Below are positions 36,731 to 45,686 of a DNA stretch of 64,000 bases, one piece after another (the first letter of the stretch is position 1; each line of letters begins with the position of its first letter). Source of the stretch: Paraburkholderia sabiae (GTDB lineage: Bacteria > Pseudomonadota > Gammaproteobacteria > Burkholderiales > Burkholderiaceae); NCBI RefSeq assembly GCF_030412785.1, contig NZ_CP125295.1:3348001-3412000 (forward strand), written 5' to 3'. The notes under the pieces were generated by a model. It was not told where the DNA came from, ran no database searches, and worked only from the letters and a program-made list of their open reading frames with translations. Position numbers and translations under genes: made by a program.

Positions 36731-36943
36731 TCAGTAAAACTTCTTGGGCAGTTGCTGGCTGCGCAGACGCTTGAAATGCCGCTTTACCGCCGCTGCCTTC
36801 TTTCGTTTTCGCTCGGATGTCGGCTTCTCGTAAAACTCGCGCGCACGGAGTTCGGTCAGCAACCCGTTCTTTTCAATCGTGCGCTTGAAGCGGCGCATCG
36901 CGACTTCAAAAGGCTCGTTTTCTTTTACGCGGATAGTCGTCAT
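36731..36943 (-). CDS. rpsU: 30S ribosomal protein S21
   Basis: 70 aa, basic, with the S21 pattern: [53 protein letters not shown] and a C-terminal [13 protein letters not shown]21 binds the 3' end of 16S rRNA on the small subunit and helps mRNA entry. First gene of the macromolecular synthesis cluster; a terminator at 36551-36583 separates it from yqeY. Confidence 0.97.
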   Translation of the reverse strand: MTTIRVKENEPFEVAMRRFKRTIEKNGLLTELRAREFYEKPTSERKRKKAAAVKRHFKRLRSQQLPKKFY

Positions 36944-37052
36944 CTTTCAATAACGGAGCGTGGCAAAGATTGGAAAGTATAGCAGCTGTTTCGCACAATC
37001 GTATGACACTGTCAAGCCCTGAATACAAGGCTGTGCGGCCCTCCGCGCACGG

Positions 37053-38270
37053 CTACGCGGCACCCGCGAATTCCGCCGCCGCCTGCCCCGCCGCGACGCC
37101 CGACGCCCACGCCCACTGGAAGTTGTAGCCGCCCAGCCAGCCCGTCACATCGACGGCCTCGCCGATGAAATAGAGGCCCGGCACGCGGGCGCTCATCATC
37201 GTCGCCGACGACAGCTCGCGCGTATCGACACCGCCGCGCGTCACCTCGGCCTTCTTGTAGCCCTCGGTGCCGTTCGGCGTGAGCGTCCAGCGCGACAGCG
37301 CCTCGCCGACGCGGCGCAGTGCCTTGTCGGGAAGATCGGCGAGACGCGCGTCGGCGGGCACGCCATGCGTCTGCAGCCAGACGTGCGCGAGGCGCGTCGG
37401 CACCCATTCGGCGAGCAGGCTGCCGATCTGGCGCTTCGTCGTGCTCTTCGCCTCCAGCAGCGCGTCGATGGCGTCCCGCTCGGGCAGCAGATTGATGTGC
37501 ACGGGCTCGCCCGGCTGCCAGTAGCTCGAAATCTGCAGCACGCCGGGGCCCGACAGCCCGCGATGCGTCAGCAGCAGATCCTCGACGAACTCGCCGCCCG
37601 TCTTCTTCGCGCCCGTCGCCAGATGCACTTCCAGCGATACGCCCGACAGCTCCGAGAACGGCTGCCAGTCGGCGGCGGCGAAGGTGAGCGGCACGAGCGC
37701 GGGGCGCGTGTCGATCAGTTTGTGGCCGAACTGTTTGGCGACGCGGTAGCCGAAATCGGTCGCACCGATCTTGGGAATGGACAGCCCGCCCGTCGCGATC
37801 ACGAGCGCGCGTGCGCGGATCGGCCCGGCGTGGGTATCGAGCACGAAGCCGTCGGAGTCGGCGTGGCGCACCTGTTCGACGGCGAGCGGCCGACGCCACG
37901 CGATGTTGCCGGCGTCGCACTCGCTCTTGAGCACGTCGATGACGGCGTCGCTCGACTGGTCGCAGAACAGCTGGCCTTTGTGCTTCTCGTGCCACGTCAC
38001 GCGATACTGCTTGAGCAGCGCCATGAAATCGCGCGGCGTGTAGCGCGCCAGCGCGGAACGGCAGAAATGCGGATTCGCCGACAGATAGTTGGCGGGACCG
38101 GCGTACAGATTCGTGAAGTTGCAGCGGCCGCCGCCCGAGATGCGGATTTTCTCGGCGAGCCGCTGCGCGTGGTCGATCAGCACGACGCGGCGGCCGAGCT
38201 GCCCCGCCACCGCTGCGCACATCATGCCCGCCGCGCCCGCGCCGATTACGGCGATATCGAAGGATTCCAT
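37053..38270 (-). CDS. FAD-dependent oxidoreductase of the HI0933/BaiN family
   Basis: 405 aa. FAD-binding Rossmann motif at the N terminus (IAVIGAGAAGMMCAAVAGQLGRRVVLID), the family signature KIRISGGGRCNFTN (residues about 41-54), and the C-terminal FAD contact (PGLYFIGEAVDVTGWLGGYNFQWAWASG). The HI0933 group is widespread and mostly uncharacterised; one member, BaiN, reduces bile acids in gut bacteria. It starts 115 bases from the divergent tsaD gene. Function here unknown. Confidence 0.9.
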   Translation of the reverse strand: MESFDIAVIGAGAAGMMCAAVAGQLGRRVVLIDHAQRLAEKIRISGGGRCNFTNLYAGPANYLSANPHFCRSALARYTPRDFMALLKQYRVTWHEKHKGQLFCDQSSDAVIDVLKSECDAGNIAWRRPLAVEQVRHADSDGFVLDTHAGPIRARALVIATGGLSIPKIGATDFGYRVAKQFGHKLIDTRPALVPLTFAAADWQPFSELSGVSLEVHLATGAKKTGGEFVEDLLLTHRGLSGPGVLQISSYWQPGEPVHINLLPERDAIDALLEAKSTTKRQIGSLLAEWVPTRLAHVWLQTHGVPADARLADLPDKALRRVGEALSRWTLTPNGTEGYKKAEVTRGGVDTRELSSATMMSARVPGLYFIGEAVDVTGWLGGYNFQWAWASGVAAGQAAAEFAGAA

Positions 38271-38384
38271 GGGGCAGCATTGTAACCGGCGCGTCCGGCG
38301 GCGCTTTGCCCGCGCTGCTATACTTTCAGGTTCCTTTTTGATGTTTCGGGCGGCATTTCAGGCACCCGATCGGCGGTCGAAATC

Positions 38385-39410
38385 ATGCTCGTTCTCGGCA
38401 TAGAAAGTTCTTGCGACGAAACTGGCCTCGCGCTCTACGACACGGAACGCGGCCTGCTTGCGCACGCGCTGCATTCGCAGATCGCGATGCATCGCGAGTA
38501 CGGCGGTGTCGTGCCCGAACTGGCGTCGCGCGACCATATCCGGCGCGCGCTGCCGCTGCTCGAAGAAGTGCTGGAGCGTTCGGACTGCAAGCGCGGCGAC
38601 ATCGACGCGATCGCGTACACGCAGGGTCCGGGGCTCGCGGGCGCGTTGCTGGTGGGCGCGAGCATCGCCAATTCGCTGGCGATGGCGTGGGACAAGCCGA
38701 CCATCGGCATTCATCATCTGGAAGGGCATTTGCTGTCGCCGCTGCTGGTCGACGCGCCGCCGCCGTTTCCGTTCGTCGCGCTGCTCGTGTCGGGCGGACA
38801 TACGCAGTTGATGCGCGTGACGGATGTCGGCGTCTACGAGACGCTGGGCGAAACGCTCGATGATGCCGCGGGCGAGGCCTTCGATAAAACCGCCAAGCTG
38901 CTCGGGCTTGGGTATCCGGGCGGGCCGGAAGTATCGCGGATGGCGGAATTCGGCACGCCGGGCGCCGTCGTGCTGCCGCGTCCCATGCTGCATTCCGGCG
39001 ACCTCGATTTCAGTTTCAGCGGGCTGAAGACGGCTGTGCTGACGCAGATGAAGAAGATGGGCAGCAATGTCTGCGAGCAGGCCAAGGCGGATCTCGCGCG
39101 GGGTTTCGTCGATGCAGCCGTCGAGGTGCTGGCCGCCAAGTCGTTGGCGGCTTTGAAGAAAACGAAGCTCAAGCGGCTCGTGGTGGCGGGTGGTGTTGGT
39201 GCCAACCGGCAGTTGCGGGAGGCTTTGTCTTCTGCCGCGAAGAAGCGCGGGTTTGATGTGCATTATCCGGATCTGTCGCTGTGTACGGATAATGGGGCGA
39301 TGATTGCTCTCGCCGGTGCGTTGAGGTTGAAGCGCTGGCCCGCGCAGGCTGTTAGTGATTATGCTTTTACCGTTAAGCCTCGATGGGACTTGGCGTCACT
39401 TTGTGAGTGA
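38385..39410 (+). CDS. tsaD: tRNA N6-adenosine threonylcarbamoyltransferase TsaD
   Basis: 341 aa. ASKHA-fold enzyme that, with TsaB and TsaE, places the threonylcarbamoyl group on A37 of tRNAs reading ANN codons. Visible motifs: [15 protein letters not shown] at the start, the metal-binding HHLEGH (residues 110-115), the ATP-contact [10 protein letters not shown] and [12 protein letters not shown], and the C-terminal [12 protein letters not shown]. Length is normal. The 653-bp palindromic repeat begins 18 bases after its stop. Confidence 0.98.
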   Translation: MLVLGIESSCDETGLALYDTERGLLAHALHSQIAMHREYGGVVPELASRDHIRRALPLLEEVLERSDCKRGDIDAIAYTQGPGLAGALLVGASIANSLAMAWDKPTIGIHHLEGHLLSPLLVDAPPPFPFVALLVSGGHTQLMRVTDVGVYETLGETLDDAAGEAFDKTAKLLGLGYPGGPEVSRMAEFGTPGAVVLPRPMLHSGDLDFSFSGLKTAVLTQMKKMGSNVCEQAKADLARGFVDAAVEVLAAKSLAALKKTKLKRLVVAGGVGANRQLREALSSAAKKRGFDVHYPDLSLCTDNGAMIALAGALRLKRWPAQAVSDYAFTVKPRWDLASLCE

Positions 39411-39427
39411 CGGTTTTTTTGCTTTGC

Positions 39428-40080
39428 GGTGGCGTCCGCGATTTCATGTCGGTTTGCTAGCGTCGCCCCTGTGCGGGGCGGCACCTACTTTTCTTTGCAG
39501 CGGCAAAGAAAAGTAGGCAAAAGAAAGCCGCTCACACCGCCAATTCTTGTGTTTACCTGCGGGCCCTCAACGGGTCCCGCACTCCACGCGGCATCGCACT
39601 TTTTCATGCGCGTTGCCAGCGTCTTTAACAGGCGCATCACCCACTTCAATCGCTCGTAAAACAGCCAGCGGCAGCGACTCGTCTGCGCCGCCCAGGTGGC
39701 AAACTGTGTGTCGGTTGGCGCACCGCATGCGTTGGCGCTTCTACGACACCGATCCGCTTTTCAGTCCGGAGTGGTGCATTTCCGTCGCGACGGCCTACAC
39801 ACCGTTTGCCACCTGGGCGGCCGTGGACTTTCTGGTAACGCAATTCGTGACGCGGGCATTCGAAGCGGGTGAGGCGTGCAGTTAGCACGCTGGCAACGGG
39901 CACGAAAAAGTGTATTGCCGCACGAAGGACGGAGACGTTGAGAGCCCCTGGGCGAATACAAGAATTAGCGGTGTGAGCGGCTTTCTTTTGCCTACTTTTC
40001 TTTGCCGCTGCAAAGAAAAGTAGGTGCCGCCCCGCACAGGGGCGACGCTAGCAGACCGATAACAAAACGCGGATGCCAGC
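39428..40080. repeat. 653-bp imperfect palindrome (repeat element) between tsaD and folE2
   Basis: The whole stretch is symmetric about position 39754. Bases 39450-39540 match the complement of 39968-40058 with one mismatch by eye; the match continues more weakly outward to 39428/40080 and inward to 39572/39936, and an inner pair (39687-39714 with 39794-39821) falls on the same centre. Each outer arm holds a perfect 15-bp hairpin of its own (CCTACTTTTCTTTGC, loop AGCG, complement; left copy 39484-39517). No credible gene lies inside: short frames on both strands follow the symmetry. It looks like two head-to-head copies of one repeat unit, perhaps a MITE-like element, placed where two genes converge. 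No clear target duplication. Confidence 0.85.
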
Positions 40081-40090
40081 GAAAAAAAAC

Positions 40091-40897
40091 TTAAACCGAG
40101 CGCTTATCGCGCTCAACCACAGCATAAGCACTGTGATTATGAATAGACTCGAAGTTCTCAGCTTCGAGCACATAAGCAACGATCCGCTGATCGGAATTCA
40201 ACCGCTGCGCAACATCGCGCACCAGGTCTTCAACAAATTTAGGATTCTCATAAGCGCGCTCAGTCACGAACTTCTCATCGGGCCGCTTGAGCAGACCCCA
40301 CAGCTCGCAAGAAGCCTCTTCCTCGGCGATACGAATCAGATCCTCGACAGGCACGTCGTCGATCAACTCGGCTTTGATCGTCACATGCGAACGCTGATTG
40401 TGCGCGCCATATTGCGAGATCTTCTTCGAGCACGGGCACAGGCTCGTCACAGGCACCAGCACCTTCAGAAACAACCGCGTCGCGCCGTCGCGTGAATCGG
40501 CCATCAACGTCACTTCGTAGTCCAGCAGACTCTGCACGCCCGACACAGGCGCCGTCTTGTTGACGAAATACGGGAACGACACTTCGATGCGGCCCGCCGA
40601 CGCTTCGAGCTTCTCCAGCATCGACGCGAGCATCGCGCGGAACACCGACGAATCCAGCGGCGCCTTGTTCTCCTCGAGCAGCGCCACGAAGCGCGACATA
40701 TGCGTGCCCTTCACTTCGGCGGGCAGATGGACGTCGAGATTCCACGTGCCGACGGTCGGCTGCACGTTGCCGTCCGGCGTGCGAACCGTCAACGGATGAC
40801 GCACCGCCTTCACGCCGACCCGCTGAATCGGAATCTGGCGAGTGTCGAGCGTGCTCTGCACGTCGGGCATCACGAAGGCGGGGTTCATCTGGTTCAT
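40091..40897 (-). CDS. folE2: GTP cyclohydrolase FolE2 (type IB)
   Basis: 268 aa. FolE2 turns GTP into 7,8-dihydroneopterin triphosphate, the first step towards folate, and also supplies queuosine precursors; the type IB enzyme is metal-flexible and often used when zinc is scarce. Typical segments are GVKAVRHPL near residue 28, and [26 protein letters not shown] (about 145-172), which holds the metal-binding Cys. It converges on tsaD across the palindromic repeat. Same strand as dxs-ispA-xseB but separated by 149 bases. Confidence 0.97.
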   Translation of the reverse strand: MNQMNPAFVMPDVQSTLDTRQIPIQRVGVKAVRHPLTVRTPDGNVQPTVGTWNLDVHLPAEVKGTHMSRFVALLEENKAPLDSSVFRAMLASMLEKLEASAGRIEVSFPYFVNKTAPVSGVQSLLDYEVTLMADSRDGATRLFLKVLVPVTSLCPCSKKISQYGAHNQRSHVTIKAELIDDVPVEDLIRIAEEEASCELWGLLKRPDEKFVTERAYENPKFVEDLVRDVAQRLNSDQRIVAYVLEAENFESIHNHSAYAVVERDKRSV

Positions 40898-41046
40898 GTT
40901 CTTATCCTCAACTTGCAGCGCGAATCGACGCGCAAAATGACAACCGCCGGCTTGCGCCGGCGGAGCCCGACGGGTACGCGACCCGCCGATTCATATTGGA
41001 GTAGATGCCGCGAGCCGCTGTTCCGTTCCGGGCGGCCCGCTCAATC

Positions 41047-42945
41047 TTAAGCGACGCGTTTCACCGACTTGCCGCTTGCGTGCTCCACAAATCGCTCACG
41101 GATGGACTTCGCGATGCCCACAGCGTCCAGACCGCACGACGCCAGCAGCTTGGCGGGATCTCCGTGATCGATGAAGCGATCGGGAAGGCCCAATTGTAGT
41201 ACGGGTCGGATAACCCCACTCTCCATCATGGCTTCCACGCACGCCGAACCGGCGCCGCCCATCACGCAGCCTTCTTCGATCGTGACGATCGCGTCGTGCG
41301 TTTCGGCCAGTTCGCGCACCAGATCGGCGTCGATCGGCTTCACGAAACGCATGTTGGCGACCGTTGCGTCCAGTTGCTCCGCCGCCGCGAGCGACGGCGC
41401 GACCATCGTGCCGAACGCGAGAATCGCGATGCGCTTGCCGGCAGGCTGCGTCGACTGGCGGCGAATTTCGCCCTTGCCGAGCGGCAGTGCAGCCATCTGC
41501 TTGACGGTCGCGACACCCGTGCCCGCGCCGCGCGGATAACGCACGGCCGTCGGGTTCGGCTGCTGCAGTGCCGTGTACAGCATCTGGCGACATTCGTTTT
41601 CGTCCGACGCCGCCATGATCGTCATGTTCGGGATGCAGCGCATGAACGCGAGATCGTAGGCGCCGGCATGCGTCGCGCCGTCCGCGCCGACGAGACCCGC
41701 GCGATCGATTGCGAACACAACGGGCAGATTCTGCAACGCGACGTCGTGGATCAGCTGGTCATACCCGCGTTGCAGGAACGTCGAGTAGATCGCGACCACC
41801 GGCTTCATGCCTTCCGTCGCGAGGCCGCCCGCGAACGTCACCGCGTGCTGCTCGGCGATGCCGACGTCGTAATAGCGATCCGGGAAGCGCTTTTCGAACT
41901 CGACCATGCCCGAGCCTTCGCGCATCGCCGGCGTGATGCCGACCACGCGCGAATCCAGCTCGGCCGCGTCGCACAGCCATTCGCCGAACACTTGCGTGTA
42001 GGTCTTCTTGGCAGGCGTCGTCGACGGCTTGATGCCTTCGGCGGGGTTGAACTTGCCCGGACCGTGGTACAGAACGGGATCGGCTTCGGCCAGCTTGTAG
42101 CCCTGGCCCTTCTTCGTCACGACGTGCAGGAATTGCGGACCGCGCAGTTCCTTGATGTTCTGCAGCGTCGGAATCAGCGAGTCGAGATCGTGGCCGTCGA
42201 TCGGTCCGATGTAGTTGAAGCCAAACTCTTCGAACAACGTAGCCGGCACGATCATGCCCTTCGCGTGTTCTTCGAGCTTGCGCGCGAGGTCGAGCACGGG
42301 CGGCGCATGGCGCAGCACGCGTTCGACGCCTGCGCGCGCCGCCGCGTAGAAGCGGCCCGACATCAGGCGCGCGAGATGGCGATTCAGCGCGCCAACGGGC
42401 GGCGAAATCGACATGTCGTTGTCGTTGAGGATGACCAGTAGCGGCACGTCGTCTTCGACGCCGGCGTTGTTCATCGCCTCGAAGGCCATGCCCGCCGTCA
42501 TCGCGCCGTCGCCGATCACGGCGATCGCGAAGCGGTCGTCGCCGCGCAGCTTGCTGCCGATCGCCATGCCGAGCGCCGCCGAAATCGACGTGCTCGAATG
42601 CGCGGTGCCGAACGTGTCGTACGGCGATTCGTCGCGTTTAGGAAAGCCCGAGATGCCGCCGAGCTGGCGCAGCGTCGACATCTGGTCGCGGCGGCCCGTC
42701 AGAATCTTGTGAGGATAGGTCTGGTGACCCACGTCCCAGACGATGCGGTCGCGCGGCGTTTCGAACACATAGTGCAGCGCGATCGTCAGTTCGACCGTGC
42801 CGAGGTTGGACGACAGGTGGCCGCCCGTCTGCGACACGCTGTCGAGCACGAAGGCACGCAACTCGTCTGCAAGCGGTTGCAACTGGCGGCGATCAAGGCG
42901 GCGCAGGTCCGCGGGGTCGTCAATGGTTTTCAGCAAGTCGTACAT
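41047..42945 (-). CDS. dxs: 1-deoxy-D-xylulose-5-phosphate synthase
   Basis: 632 aa. Thiamine-diphosphate enzyme that joins pyruvate and glyceraldehyde 3-phosphate, first step of the MEP isoprenoid pathway. ThDP motif [18 protein letters not shown] near 150-167, [11 protein letters not shown], transketolase-like central domain ([15 protein letters not shown]) and C-terminal domain ([15 protein letters not shown]). The start is ATG 42945, at [17 protein letters not shown], the usual N terminus; the frame upstream is not needed. Third gene of xseB-ispA-dxs, 93 bases after ispA. Confidence 0.97.
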   Translation of the reverse strand: MYDLLKTIDDPADLRRLDRRQLQPLADELRAFVLDSVSQTGGHLSSNLGTVELTIALHYVFETPRDRIVWDVGHQTYPHKILTGRRDQMSTLRQLGGISGFPKRDESPYDTFGTAHSSTSISAALGMAIGSKLRGDDRFAIAVIGDGAMTAGMAFEAMNNAGVEDDVPLLVILNDNDMSISPPVGALNRHLARLMSGRFYAAARAGVERVLRHAPPVLDLARKLEEHAKGMIVPATLFEEFGFNYIGPIDGHDLDSLIPTLQNIKELRGPQFLHVVTKKGQGYKLAEADPVLYHGPGKFNPAEGIKPSTTPAKKTYTQVFGEWLCDAAELDSRVVGITPAMREGSGMVEFEKRFPDRYYDVGIAEQHAVTFAGGLATEGMKPVVAIYSTFLQRGYDQLIHDVALQNLPVVFAIDRAGLVGADGATHAGAYDLAFMRCIPNMTIMAASDENECRQMLYTALQQPNPTAVRYPRGAGTGVATVKQMAALPLGKGEIRRQSTQPAGKRIAILAFGTMVAPSLAAAEQLDATVANMRFVKPIDADLVRELAETHDAIVTIEEGCVMGGAGSACVEAMMESGVIRPVLQLGLPDRFIDHGDPAKLLASCGLDAVGIAKSIRERFVEHASGKSVKRVA

Positions 42946-43038
42946 CGTCGTTCCATTGTAGGAAAACTTACGCGCCCGCACTTCATTCGCGCACACCCGA
43001 AGAGTCTTGTGCGGGCGGCGGGCTTTCGCGTTACTACA

Positions 43039-43932
43039 TCAGCTGACCCGGTTCACCACGAGGTCAGCCAGCTCGGCGAGCCGCTGCGCGCGGGCGCCGA
43101 AGGGTGCGAGGGCATCGTGCGCATCGCTGCGCAGTTGCGCAGCCAGCGTGCGCGAAGCGTCGAGCCCGATAATCGACACGTAGGTCGGCTTGCCGTCCTT
43201 CGCGTCCTTTCCAGCCGTTTTGCCGAGCGTCGCGGAATCGGTCGTGACGTCGAGAATGTCGTCGACGACCTGAAATGCGAGGCCCACGGCAGCAGAATAG
43301 GCGTCCAGCGCTTCGAGCGCCTTCGTATCCGGCCCACCGTTGTCCAATTGGCCCGTCAGCGCGCCCATGCGCACGGCCGCGCGCAGCAGCGCGCCCGTCT
43401 TCAGACGGTGCATCGTTTCGAGCTGCGGACGCGTCAGCGAATGACCGACGCTCGCCAGATCGATCGCCTGGCCGCCCGCCATGCCGATCGAGCCGCTCGC
43501 CAGCGCCAGTTCGCGCACCAGCGCGGCCTGCTGCACGGGCGAGAACACATCCGATGTCAGCGCAACGAAAGCCTGCGATTGCAGCGCGTCGCCGACCAGC
43601 AGCGCCGTCGCTTCGTCATATTTGACGTGTACCGTGGGCTTGCCGCGGCGCAGATCGTCATCGTCCATGCAGGGCATGTCGTCGTGCACGAGCGAATAGA
43701 CGTGGATCATCTCCAGCGCCGCCGACGCCGCGTCGAGGCATTCGGCCTTCGCGCCCGTCAGTTCGCCCGCAGCGTGGCACAGCAACGGGCGAACCCGCTT
43801 GCCGCCGCCCAGCACGGCGTAACGCATCGCTTCATGCAGCTTTGCAGGCTCGATCGATTCGGCCGGCAAGTATTGTTCGAGTGCGCTCTCTACCCGGTCC
43901 AGCACCGAGCGCATCCATTGTTCGAAGGTCAT
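43039..43932 (-). CDS. ispA: Farnesyl diphosphate synthase IspA
   Basis: 297 aa, short-chain polyprenyl synthase that adds isopentenyl units to make farnesyl diphosphate. First aspartate-rich motif DDMPCMDDDDLRRGKPT near residue 84, second DDILDVTTD near 226, and the GGGKRVRPLL start segment. The length and the two-residue insertion in the first motif fit the bacterial type. Its ATG overlaps the stop of xseB (ATGA, 43929-43932), so the two are translationally coupled. It feeds quinone, undecaprenol and probably hopanoid synthesis. Confidence 0.96.
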   Translation of the reverse strand: MTFEQWMRSVLDRVESALEQYLPAESIEPAKLHEAMRYAVLGGGKRVRPLLCHAAGELTGAKAECLDAASAALEMIHVYSLVHDDMPCMDDDDLRRGKPTVHVKYDEATALLVGDALQSQAFVALTSDVFSPVQQAALVRELALASGSIGMAGGQAIDLASVGHSLTRPQLETMHRLKTGALLRAAVRMGALTGQLDNGGPDTKALEALDAYSAAVGLAFQVVDDILDVTTDSATLGKTAGKDAKDGKPTYVSIIGLDASRTLAAQLRSDAHDALAPFGARAQRLAELADLVVNRVS

Positions 43933-44246
43933 AGATCGTCTCCGCTGTCGCCAGCGGTTGTACCTGCAGTGTTCACGGGAAGCGGCTTGAGCGTCTCGCC
44001 ATCAAGGACACGCACCTGCTGCTCCACTTTCTCGAGCTGTTGCTGGCAGAACGCCACGAGCACGGCGCCGCGCCGGTAAGCCGCCAGCGACTCTTCCAGA
44101 TTGAGGCTGCCGCCCTCCATGCGCCCGACGAGCCCTTCCAGTTCCGCCAGCGCCGCCTCGTAGCTCTCGGGCAGCGGTGTGTTGTCGGAACCTTCCGCGC
44201 TGGTGGGGGACAAACCAGCCGTATCGGTGGAAGCCGTTTTCGCCAT
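43929..44246 (-). CDS. xseB: Exodeoxyribonuclease VII small subunit
   Basis: 105 aa from ATG 44246 (a TTG at 44258 is possible). The XseB core is clear: YEAALAELEGLVGRMEGGSLNLEESLAAYRRGAVLVAFCQQQLEKVEQQV (residues about 28-78), a helical hairpin that binds XseA. N- and C-terminal tails are low in complexity. First gene of the xseB-ispA-dxs operon. Divergent from the Rieske oxygenase gene at 44533, with a 286-bp region between them. Confidence 0.95.
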   Translation of the reverse strand: MAKTASTDTAGLSPTSAEGSDNTPLPESYEAALAELEGLVGRMEGGSLNLEESLAAYRRGAVLVAFCQQQLEKVEQQVRVLDGETLKPLPVNTAGTTAGDSGDDL

Positions 44247-44532
44247 GAATCGTCGCAAAATTAAAACAAGTCGGACATTCTACGGCAAAAGGAACATTTC
44301 CGACCTGTAAGCGCACCAGGGGGTACTGGCGCGACGCTTGCGCAACACTTCGGACGATAGAAAAAAATCTAACGTTTGCACGTCGAAATCGCGAACTTCC
44401 GCGACATTTTTAACCCAAATCAGGCACTTAGTCGCCCCAAGGAGGGGGAAACAGGTATAATCGCGGGCTCCCTAAATCGAATCTTCGATGGTTGGGTTGT
44501 TCACTGCTTTCACGTCTTCATCGGGAGTGGGA

Positions 44533-45639
44533 ATGTCCAATCTGAGCAATGCATTGCAGCTCAAGGCTATTCACAGCCAGCTGCCAGTCACGGCTTACTT
44601 TGACCAGGCGCTTCACCAGCGCGAACTCGAAACCCTTTTCAAGAAAGGTCCTCGCTACGTCGGGCACGAACTCATGGTTCCCGAAGCGGGTAACTATTTC
44701 GCCTTGCCCAGCGAACGTGAGGGGCGCGTGCTCGTTCGCAACCAGCAGTCGCAGATCGAATTGCTGTCGAACGTGTGCCGCCATCGTCAGGCGATCATGC
44801 TGAACGGACGCGGGCAGACGGAGAACATCGTCTGTCCTCTGCACCGCTGGACCTACGACCTGAACGGCCAGTTGCTCGGCGCGCCGCATTTCGCCGACAA
44901 CCCTTGCCTGAATCTCGGCGCCACGCAGCTGCAAAGCTGGAACGGTCTGCTGTTCGAATCGCAGGGACGCGACGTCGCGAAAGATCTGGCGCGCCTCGGA
45001 ACGGCGAAACACTTCGACTTCTCGGACTACATGTTCGATCACGTCGAAGTACACGAGTGCAACTACAACTGGAAGACCTTCATCGAGGTCTATCTGGAGG
45101 ACTACCACGTCGTGCCGTTCCATCCGGGCCTCGGCAGCTTCGTCAATTGCGACGACCTGAAGTGGGAGTTCGGCGACTGGTACAGCGTGCAGACGGTCGG
45201 CGTGCACAACGAGCTCGCGCGTCCGGGCAGCCCGACGTATCGCAAGTGGCACGACGAAGTGCTGCGCTACCGCGAAGGCAAGATGCCCGAGTTCGGCGCG
45301 ATCTGGATGGTGTACTACCCGGGCATCATGATCGAGTGGTATCCGCATGTGCTCGTCGTGTCGTGGCTGATTCCGCGCGGCCCGCAACAGACGACCAATG
45401 TCGTCGAGTTCTATTACCCTGAAGAAATCGCGCTGTTCGAGCGCGACTTCGTCGAGGCCGAGCGCGCCGCCTACATGGAAACGGCACGTGAAGACGACGA
45501 GATCGCCGAGCGTATGGACGCCGGTCGACGCGCGCTGCTGGACCGTGGCGAATCGCAGGTCGGCCCGTACCAGAGTCCGATGGAAGACGGCATGCAGCAC
45601 TTTCACGAGTTCCTGCGTCGCGAACTCGGCACGATCTGA
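44533..45639 (+). CDS. Rieske-type aromatic-ring-hydroxylating oxygenase, alpha subunit
   Basis: 368 aa. Rieske [2Fe-2S] ligands Cys82, His84, Cys101 and His104 (CRHRQ, CPLHRW); the catalytic domain has the mononuclear iron motif ending in EDYHVVPFHPGLGSF (His192, His197). Start at ATG 44533 after GGGAGTGG. No reductase, ferredoxin or beta subunit lies nearby, so electrons must come from elsewhere. The closest group I can suggest is the choline/carnitine or steroid-type monooxygenases; the substrate is unknown. Divergent from xseB-ispA-dxs, which leaves an isoprenoid substrate as an open guess. Its terminator is split by the IS element. Confidence 0.88.
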   Translation: MSNLSNALQLKAIHSQLPVTAYFDQALHQRELETLFKKGPRYVGHELMVPEAGNYFALPSEREGRVLVRNQQSQIELLSNVCRHRQAIMLNGRGQTENIVCPLHRWTYDLNGQLLGAPHFADNPCLNLGATQLQSWNGLLFESQGRDVAKDLARLGTAKHFDFSDYMFDHVEVHECNYNWKTFIEVYLEDYHVVPFHPGLGSFVNCDDLKWEFGDWYSVQTVGVHNELARPGSPTYRKWHDEVLRYREGKMPEFGAIWMVYYPGIMIEWYPHVLVVSWLIPRGPQQTTNVVEFYYPEEIALFERDFVEAERAAYMETAREDDEIAERMDAGRRALLDRGESQVGPYQSPMEDGMQHFHEFLRRELGTI

Positions 45640-45674
45640 CGCACCTGGCCAAACGGCTAAGAACGAGGAAAGAC

Positions 45675-45686
45675 GGGCTTCGGCCC
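45675..45686. repeat. Left target-site duplication of the IS element
   Basis: GGGCTTCGGCCC, identical to the 12 bases after the right end (47057-47068). It is itself a hairpin (GGGC, TTCG, GCCC), the core of the terminator of the Rieske gene. Confidence 0.9.

Noticed and set aside
39547..39903. Short frames of 85-112 aa inside the 653-bp palindrome
   Set aside because: They follow the symmetry of the repeat, have no ribosome binding site and no recognisable product.
42598..44079. 493-aa open frame on the plus strand across dxs and ispA
   Set aside because: Spans two well-supported genes on the other strand; composition is that of an antisense frame.
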